From: Onthophagus taurus
Taxonomy: Eukaryota > Arthropoda > Insecta > Coleoptera > Scarabaeidae
Direction: 5' to 3'
NCBI RefSeq assembly: GCF_036711975.1
Contig: NC_091970.1
Coordinates: forward strand, 3,913,501 to 3,977,500
Length of the DNA stretch: 64,000 nucleotides
How positions within the stretch are numbered: position 1 is the stretch's first letter; every line of letters begins with the position of its first letter. The notes under the pieces are model-generated. The model made no database searches, was not told the origin of the DNA, and saw only the letters and a program-made list of their open reading frames with translations. The position numbers and the translations under genes are program-made. This document shows, in pieces, positions 56,628 through 64,000 of this stretch.

Positions 56628-57100
56628 ATTTTAATAAATTGTGTAAATTTTAAGGTATTTATTTGTTGAGGAAATTAGGAAAATGATGTTTGAGGTTTAT
56701 GTAATGGGAAATTATTATCTTAAATACATAAAAATACATAATAATTCATAAAATCGTAATTTTTAATTAATTCCAAATTATTTTCGATTAATAAAATAAC
56801 TTTTTTTAATTTATTAATCACGAATTATTTAATTAATTAATTTGTTATTAATTAATCCTAAATAAACGTTGAAATTTCCGTCTAAATATAGCCATGACGT
56901 CAAATAAATCAATTTTGCGTCATAACCCCGATCGAGTTCGGACTTGTTTTGTATTAAAATTAAAAATAAGTATAAAAACATCATTTTTGAGCAATCACAC
57001 GTTTAATTAACGCAATAATTTAGTAAAAAATCACGTTTATATAAAATAATTTAGCACAGATTTTTGAAAATCCGAGGTTGATCTTAGGTGACCTCTAACG
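56628..57100. other. 3' UTR of UQCC4 and spacer
   Basis: AT-rich, no gene seen. CpG and CCAAT content rises toward the H3.3 promoter after 57090. Confidence 0.4.
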
Positions 57101-57102
57101 GA

Positions 57103-57192
57103 CCAATCGGGAGCGTCGTTATTTTGACCAATCAAAAGCGCTTATTCACCAGAACCTTATCCAATATAAACATTCGAAGCGTAGCGTCAGTT
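57103..57192 (+). promoter_or_regulatory. Histone H3.3 promoter
   Basis: GACCAAT twice (CCAAT at 57103-57107 and 57128-57132), a third CCAAT running into TATAAA (57161-57170), and the initiator TCAGTT at 57187-57192. Two CCAAT boxes with a TATA box are usual for histone variant genes. The distance TATA to initiator (24 bp) is a little short, so the start may lie slightly downstream. Confidence 0.55.
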
Positions 57193-57257
57193 GTGTTCGT
57201 GCATCTGCAGTTGCAAGACGTGAAATTAGTGTATTCCGAATTGTCACGGATTGAAGT
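57187..57257 (+). other. 5' UTR exon of histone H3.3
   Basis: A non-coding first exon ending GAAGT|GTAAGT at 57257. The intron ends at TTTTTTAG (57753), nine bases before the start codon. Confidence 0.55.
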
Positions 57258-57756
57258 GTAAGTTAAAATCTTTCGAATCGGCCCAAATTCGCGTTAAAAA
57301 CGCCCCACGCGACGTTATTTCCCCTTTTAACGCGTTTTAACATTTTCAAATAGGACGTTAAAGGTGTTTTTCCGAAAATTTTTGTGATCAATGAGGAAAC
57401 CTAGAAACGGCCGCCATTACGTGTTTTCACCGTAGGCGAATTTTTTAGATTTTTCTCTAGACTTTTGATGCCCAAAAAACCCTAAAAAATCGCTTTTTTT
57501 TTATTTCAAACTGCGAGCGAGAGTTAGTTAACACCGAATCGGTGCATTCAGATTATTTTTTAGCTTTAAAATCATTTTGGGCGGGATTAATTTAATAACA
57601 AAGGTTGAAGAGATGCTGATGCCGTGAAAGTTGGAGTTAATGTAGGGGGCGTTGTTTTAATTGTTGTGAAGTTAACCACGTGATTTCTTTTTTCCCGCCA
57701 AAATTTAAAATTAAATTTTTAATTAATTTATTTTTAATAATTTTATTTTTTAGTGA

Positions 57757-58227
<471 letters not shown>

Positions 58228-58900
58228 GTTGATATTTTGGTGATTATTCACATTAAAACAAGTGTTTTGTGTTCGTTTAATTTTTTTAAAGTTTCTTTTT
58301 TTGTTTTTGAATTATGTTAAATGGTTTTTTTAAAAGAAAAAAGTAATAAATTATTTCCTGGCCCTAAAATCATCATCTCGATCTTTTCTAAACGGTAGTT
58401 TCAACAGCGAAAAATTTTAATTTGATTGTTTAAATCTTATTGTAGCTAAGTTCACATTTGTTTATTTTTTTTTCTGGTGGGGCCTTTAGTTTACGAGTTC
58501 TTACTGCCGTTAATGTAGCGTTTAAACGATTAATACGTGAAAATAAAAAAAAATGTATGGATTTATATATGATTCATTGGATATGTATGGGAATTTTTAA
58601 TTCCGACAATGTGTAACATTTAGAATTTTTGATGAGTAGTCAAAAATTAAAATTTTACACCTTGTATTCTGTCCTTTAGTATGTACACATTAGTTTCTAA
58701 GTTTTTTCTATGTAAGTTTATTTAAATAAATATCAGTACTACATTAATTTTTTTATTATTTATTAATAGAGGGAGACTTGGTGAGGTATGTTGAATTGGT
58801 AAGGGAGAGGATTAGGGGAAAGATATAACGATACGGGAACCAGCCATGGTGGGACCTAAGATGATAGTTTATGATGTGGACAGAGAAATGAGCGAGGGGG
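58228..58900 (+). other. 3' UTR of H3.3 and spacer
   Basis: AT-rich, with several AATAAA-like signals (58343 and about 58725). The region from 58760 is less AT-rich and leads into an inverted-repeat element. Confidence 0.45.
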
Positions 58901-58914
58901 TGATGTACAACAGT

Positions 58915-59775
58915 TGGGTAAAAACCAAGGTCTATAGAACATAAGGTTACCCAATACCGATTCTCCTCCTCTGAGAGGCAAGGTGGGTCAGTGACGTAGC
59001 TGGTTCTATGAACAACACAACACGATGCGAGGTTTAAATATTTTATATAGACTGTACCCAAGACTGTACCACAGTATAGGCACGTATAGGCTATCTTTTA
59101 TTCTGACTGTATCGAACCAGTGACGTCAATTTGCGGGGTAATAATCGATACTACAGAGGCACAGAATAACCAGAAATGACAGCTTTGTCGGAACGTTTGA
59201 TGTTTTAGATTGGCGAGTTTGGGACCTCGATGCTTTGGCGCCATGTATGGCTCCACTGTTTCAGCCATTTTATTGGAGTTTATAATACAGGTTCACACGC
59301 TTAAATTTGTATCGTAAAAGAATTATTTATACACAGCATTTTTTTTTTGTGTTTATACTATTATTTTATTTAATAATATAATATACATACACAATTTATA
59401 TATAAAAGTAGAATTGCAATATAAATTTTTTTAATCCATCGTTATTGATAATTTTAAGGACAGAATTACACGTTCTTAGTAATTTATCCAAACAGTTAAT
59501 GATAAGAAACATTATTTAATTATTTGAGATCACGTACTTATATAAACTGATGTATATATCATAAATAGACTTTAGGTTAGAGTCAGTATGTTAAACTTTT
59601 ATTAGTAAATAATAAACCGATGTGATATTAGCTCAAAATAAACTCCAATAAAATGGCGATTCACAAGGCCCCATTTTGTCTAGACGGGCTCACTGTCATT
59701 TCTGGTTATTCTGTGACAGAGGCATAGGGAATGAGGTAACCTTATGTTCTATAAACCTTGGGTAAAAACATGACC
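58915..59775. mobile_element. Long inverted-repeat element
   Basis: Outer arms: GTTGGGTAAAAACCAAGG and GAACATAAGGTTACCCAAT (58915-58957) are mirrored by GGTAACCTTATGTTCTATAA and CCTTGGGTAAAAACATG (59737-59771). Inner arms: GAGGCACAGAATAACCAGAA with ATGACAG (59156-59182) are mirrored by CTGTCATTTCTGGTTATTCT (59693-59712). The left side has about 190 extra bases between arms. No transposase frame is seen. Confidence 0.6.
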
Positions 59776-59805
59776 GAGAGGGCCAAGGGGTTAGGATAGG
59801 TTAGG

Positions 59806-60147
59806 ACGACTTTCGAGCCAAAATGGCGGCAAACCGCGGTACTTTGATATTACATCTTACATCTAAAGTCCCTAGATTTACAAAGTACCGCGGTTCATGA
59901 CGCCTGTTTTCGACCCAAAATGGCGGTTTGACAACTTGTCACTGCATCTCACCACTTATTTACAAAAATATTGCCGTCTTGTTGCCTTTGGAGTTGCAAA
60001 AATAGCAGTAAGAAGGGCTTTCGACTCTTAACAGTACCACGAGAAAAAAGAATGGAGTTTTGGCGTAATGTTATCAATAGAACGACATAGTTTTAAATTT
60101 CCCGCTTGACTTTCGAGCCAAAATGGCGTCAAACAGCGGTACTTTGT
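59806..60147. repeat. Palindrome and direct copy, CCGCGGTACTTTG family
   Basis: AACCGCGGTACTTTG (59832-59846) is mirrored by CAAAGTACCGCGGTT (59881-59895). The left part GACTTTCGAGCCAAAATGGC recurs as a direct copy at 60109-60128, again followed by GCGGTACTTTG. CpG-rich in an AT-rich setting, probably related mobile-element ends. Confidence 0.6.
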
Positions 60148-61013
60148 AAATCTACTTGACATCTTGTATAATTGGAACATTTTAAAAAATCGATGAATAC
60201 ACAATAGATGGAAATAAATTATTAATAGATTATGTTTTGGTGATTTATTACGAACAATTTTCATTTACGAGATTTAAAAGAATTTTGATCCATAAAATTC
60301 ACCCCATCTAGCGGCAACAATCTACATTAAATTAATTTTTGGCAATAAATTGTTAATTTTACGAAAAAGAAAGTGTTATTCAACCAAAACACTTTTGTGA
60401 AATCATATAATTAAAATTCTTACGATTTATTACACCAAATTTTTAATTATGAGAATTTTAAATTTGTACATAAAATGACCTCATTTGTGATTGGTTGAGG
60501 ACGATTTTTCTTCATTTTTGACAACGATTTAGATTTAAAGGTTAGGTTACGAATTGCAATAATTTTAGAGTGGATTTGATTAAAAAAGATAACAATAAAT
60601 TGTCTTTTATGATACAGTTGTCTTGTTTAACGAGGTTCGGTAAAAACATTTAATTTAATTTATCACTTTACAGAATTCGAAATTTACGCATAAATATTAT
60701 TATAAAACTTTATTTCAAAATTAATTATAAATAAATATTAATAATGAATAAATAATCTGGTGATATTTTTTGGTTTATTTAGTGGTACCAACTTGATGTA
60801 ATAAAGAAGTTAACCTTAAATAACCTTTCAACCTTGACGTTTGATATAAAATTGAAATCAGAAAAAGTGATAAAAGAAAGAAACATGACCGCACGTAACA
60901 GTTTTAAAAGTGATACAAGTTATTTAAGATTAAATTATTTTTTGGTCGATGCAATTTTCGATCAAAACATAAACGTCCTTGCGTAAAGGAAAGGCTACGG
61001 AAAATTCGTCGCG
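60148..61013. other. Spacer upstream of unkempt
   Basis: AT-rich, no gene seen. Composition changes sharply near 60960 where the CpG-rich promoter of unkempt begins. Confidence 0.4.
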
Positions 61014-61021
61014 TCACGTGA
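61014..61021 (+). promoter_or_regulatory. E-box in unkempt promoter
   Basis: Perfect palindrome TCACGTGA, a site for bHLH-leucine-zipper factors such as USF or MITF/TFEB, 75 bp before the start codon in a CpG-rich TATA-less stretch. Confidence 0.45.
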
Positions 61022-61095
61022 CCCGTATCATTTTCGTTCATTGGCCGATTGGCGGCGTGCCCTGCGCAGCTCCACTGCGCCACAGTGATTACAAA

Positions 61096-64000
61096 ATGCC
61101 GTCAGAGTCTAAACCTTTGTTGACAGCCCAAACGGAAAAACCCAATCATTACTCGTAAGTGGCCCCATCGACGGTTTCGCTCACCGTACGACGACGGTGC
61201 GCGAACCCCGGACTTTTCCGTCGAACGGTTTTAACGGGCCCCGCTGGCCGTTCCTCTTCCAGATACTTGAAGGAATTTCGGGTGGAGCAATGCCCGCTCT
61301 TCCTACAACACAAATGTCAACAGCACAGACCGTTTACCTGTTTCCATTGGCACTTTATGAATCAGCGACGTAGGAGACCGGTGCGGCGTCGCGACGGCAC
61401 GTTTAATTATAGCGCCGACAATTACTGTTCGAAATATGATGAAACCACTGGCATTTGCCCCGATGGCGACGAGTAAGTCTACACAAATTTTTATTGTTAA
61501 ACAACCAACTATATAACCTAACTTTTTTGATAGCACCTGTCAATTACAAAAAAATATATATATTTATCTATAAATTTTATGTTTACCCACAAAAAATAAA
61601 CACCTGTTTATCTAATTTTTCTTTAAATTCATTCATTTCACTCCACTTTACATAAATTAATATATTTAAACCAAAAAAAATTTTTTTTTTTAAATTTCTA
61701 ACCTTACTTTTAACCTGTCAAAAAAAATTAATTAATTTTTTTCTCTTTAGGTGCCCTTTTTTACATAGAACAGCCGGTGATACAGAACGCAGATATCACT
61801 TGAGATATTACAAAACGTGTATGTGCGTTCATGACACAGATTCCCGCGGATTTTGCGTTAAAAATGGTTTGCACTGTGCGTTCGCTCACGGTAGTCAAGA
61901 TCACCGACCGCCGGTTTACGATATTAAAGAGATTCAAGCGTTGGAAGCGGCCGAAGCGGAAGGAAATTCCGCGAACGGCCCCAACGCTCTAGATAAAGAA
62001 CGGAATTTAATGAATGAAGACCCGAAATGGCAAGACACGAATTATGTACTTTCGAATTACAAGACAGAGCCGTGTAAACGGCCCCCTAGGTTGTGCAGAC
62101 AGGGATATGCCTGTCCCCAATATCATAATAGCAAAGATAAACGCCGAAGTCCGCGGAAATTTAAATACCGATCGACGCCATGTCCAAATGTGAAGCACGG
62201 GGAGGAATGGGGGGAGCCCGCAAATTGTGATGCGGGTGATTTGTGTTCGTATTGTCACACAAGAACCGAACAGCAGTTCCATCCGGAGATTTACAAGAGT
62301 ACAAAGTGCAACGATGTCCAACAAGCTGGTTATTGTCCCAGGGGCGTTTTTTGTGCGTTTGCTCACGTTGAGCGTAAGTTTTTATTTTTTTGGGTTTACT
62401 GTGTTTACCATAAAATAATAATAATTGAATGATAGCGTTTATCGTAGAGGAAATGGGGGTTTCTAGAGAAGCCGCTGGTTCTTTGGATACCGGCACTAAT
62501 TTTCAAGAGATCTTATCCAACGTTTTACCCCCGTCTATTGACAAAAAGGAAAAAAGTAGCGATAGTAGTGTAAGTTAATCCGAAATTTATGTAATTATTT
62601 TTATTTATTTACTTATCCCTTACTGTATGATTTTTAGATTTATTTAAAAACAAATCTATTAGACTATTAACCTATTCAGTTCTAGGTCTAGTGTTAGTTC
62701 TAGTTTTGCACTATCACTAGAACTAACACTACACCTAGAACTAGAAACATTCGGGTTTAGCTGCATGTCTCTTAAGACGGCTAAACTCGAATGATTCTAG
62801 TTCTAAGTCTTGCGCTCATCTAGCGCTGAAAGATACTTAATTAATTTTATTTTAATTTCCAGAATGGAAGTAGCGAAGTATCTGAATCAGCATCAACATC
62901 ATCGTTAGGTTCGAATAGTTCTCATAGTAAGGCACCGGGGGCTCAGCTAACTCATAAGCCGATCCCATATCATAGGCCAAACACATTAAACACTTACGAA
63001 TTAGCCAAACAATTGTTAGCAATCGAACGTGATCCAAATTTAGGTGAGTAATCGTTTCTTTATCGTTCTAATTTTTTTTGAGTCACTTATTAAGAGCGTT
63101 TGCGTTTGATTTCGTCGCGTTCACGCGTCTGTTTCTTTTTTTGGTGTTTTTTGCCGATACGATGCGTTTAGATGTAATAGAGAGAGAACAAAGGAAACAA
63201 AATCTGTGTTTAGCGTATACAGGAATTGGGCCGCCATCCTCGTTCTTCACCGGAAATGATACCGTAGAGAGTGTAGTTGGTAAATGTTTTTTTATAACTA
63301 AAGGAACAATTTTAATTGAGTCTTTTTTAATTTAGGAAACGCATTAGATGAGTTACACATCGAAGATCCGCTTAATTTAGCGTCTTTGGATCGGGATTTA
63401 GAGCGTGATTCGCCCACGGTGACAAATTCGATTTCGGTTGGGTTGGCAACGTCTGGTTTATTGGGTAGTTCGGCTCCTGTGAATATTCCGGGTGCTCAAA
63501 GAAGTGGAGGAGGAGCTCCGTTAGCTTTTAGTCCGACGAGTAATAGCCCGTTGCAGCAATTGAATAGTAGCTTTTTATCGGCGACTCGTTTTTCGCAACC
63601 GGAGCATATGGATCCGTTCATGAATCATTCTCAAATTCAGTTGAGCAGTTCTGCGTCGAAAATTAATAGTTTTTCGAATTTTTTCGATTTCCCATCGCAT
63701 CAAAGCTTATCATCGCCGACTAATCGGAACCATAACAATTTTAATATGTCACCTGGATTAGGAAACAATTTGGAAATAGTACGGTTACGCGAAGAACTGA
63801 ATAATTCTCGATTACAAATTTCAAATTGGGAGGAACGTTTATCGCAAGCCCGAACGGCTTGCGAGGCTTGGCAAAGAGAAACTGAGGAGGCAAATCGTAA
63901 AGTACAAATGACCGAGGGGAAATTAAGCGATGTACAAACGCAGTGTAGTAATTTAAAGCAGGAATTGGAGAAACAACAGGGCGGACCGCATTTGCATAGT
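61096..64000 (+). CDS. unk: Unkempt, CCCH zinc-finger RNA-binding protein (3' end beyond window)
   Basis: Cytoplasmic RNA-binding translational regulator with tandem CCCH zinc fingers. In other animals it acts in neuronal morphology and differentiation timing. Exons: 61096-61154, 61263-61472, 61751-62373, 62436-62569, 62863-63043, 63172-63279 and 63336 to the window end, in phase throughout. The start gives MPSESKPLLTAQTEKPNHYS then YLKEFRVEQCPLFLQHKCQQ. Successive CCCH fingers follow, for example CMCVHDTDSRGFCVKNGLHC, LSNYKTEPCKRPPRLCRQGY, STPCPNVKHGEEWGEPANC and STKCNDVQQAGYCPRGVFC, each ending in an AF/QYH-type His. A Ser-rich linker and the start of a coiled coil (IVRLREELNNSRLQISNWEE, ending near residue LHS) are reached at 64000. 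The C-terminal RING-like part is outside the window. The intron 62570-62862 contains a foldback element. Confidence 0.95.
62680..62818. mobile_element. CTAG foldback element, copy 6 (unkempt intron)
   Basis: AACTAACACTACACCTAGAA and ACTAGAAACATTCGGGTTTA are mirrored by GGCTAAACTCGAATGATTCT around a TCTTAAGA-centred loop. A further partial arm, TTCTAGGTCTAGTGTTAGTT, precedes it. It ends near AGCGCTGAAAGA, close to the AGCGCTAGATT flank seen at 14.7 and 40.2 kb. Confidence 0.75.

Noticed and set aside
58756-59061. 101-codon minus-strand frame downstream of H3.3
   Set aside because: No recognisable domain, no splice context, and it overlaps an inverted-repeat element.

Overview
The window is nuclear DNA from an insect, most likely a beetle (the order is inferred, not proven). 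It is AT-rich, has many short introns of 45-80 bp with GT..AG ends, and carries proteins of clear insect or animal type (Spen, Starvin, Unkempt, RpL3, H3.3, ATP synthase f). Every multi-exon model below was rebuilt by hand from splice sites, and the reading phases agree across all junctions.

Layout. 1-4023 (-): 3' part missing, a TMEM94-type ER P-type-ATPase-like transporter. 4439-4902 (-): mitochondrial ATP synthase subunit f. 5542-6493 (+): DCUN1D3/SCCRO3, whose true lipidated N-terminus lies in a short first exon. 7736-11108 (+): starvin/BAG3 co-chaperone with two alternative first exons, one behind a heat-shock-type TATA promoter. 11570-12450: a MITE-like element, a microRNA-like hairpin and a foldback element. 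13785-50596 (-): one very large gene, split ends (spen), 16 coding exons and about 4261 codons. Its first intron is about 20 kb and is filled with local repeat families, foldback elements and a dead Tc1 transposon. 53011-55541 (-): RpL3, with small nucleolar RNAs packed in its introns. 56136-56627 (+): a CCSMST1/UQCC4-like complex III assembly factor, divergent from RpL3. 57187-58227 (+): histone H3.3. 61096 to the window end (+): unkempt, cut off by the window edge.

There is no operon logic, and the genes are independent transcription units. Two themes recur. Growth and proteostasis genes (RpL3 with rRNA-guide snoRNAs, starvin, DCUN1D3) lie next to mitochondrial genes (ATPsynF, UQCC4). Introns and spacers have been colonised by palindromic, non-autonomous elements, above all a CTAG-rich foldback family present in at least six copies.

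The strongest new-looking items are: (1) two box C/D snoRNAs in RpL3 introns with guide matches to recalled 18S rRNA; (2) a pair of paralogous C/D snoRNAs in two other RpL3 introns; (3) a hairpin at 12160-12248 whose 3' arm carries the miR-2/miR-11 (K-box) seed; (4) the foldback family; (5) a repeat array in spen intron 1 whose unit carries an RFX X-box-like palindrome.
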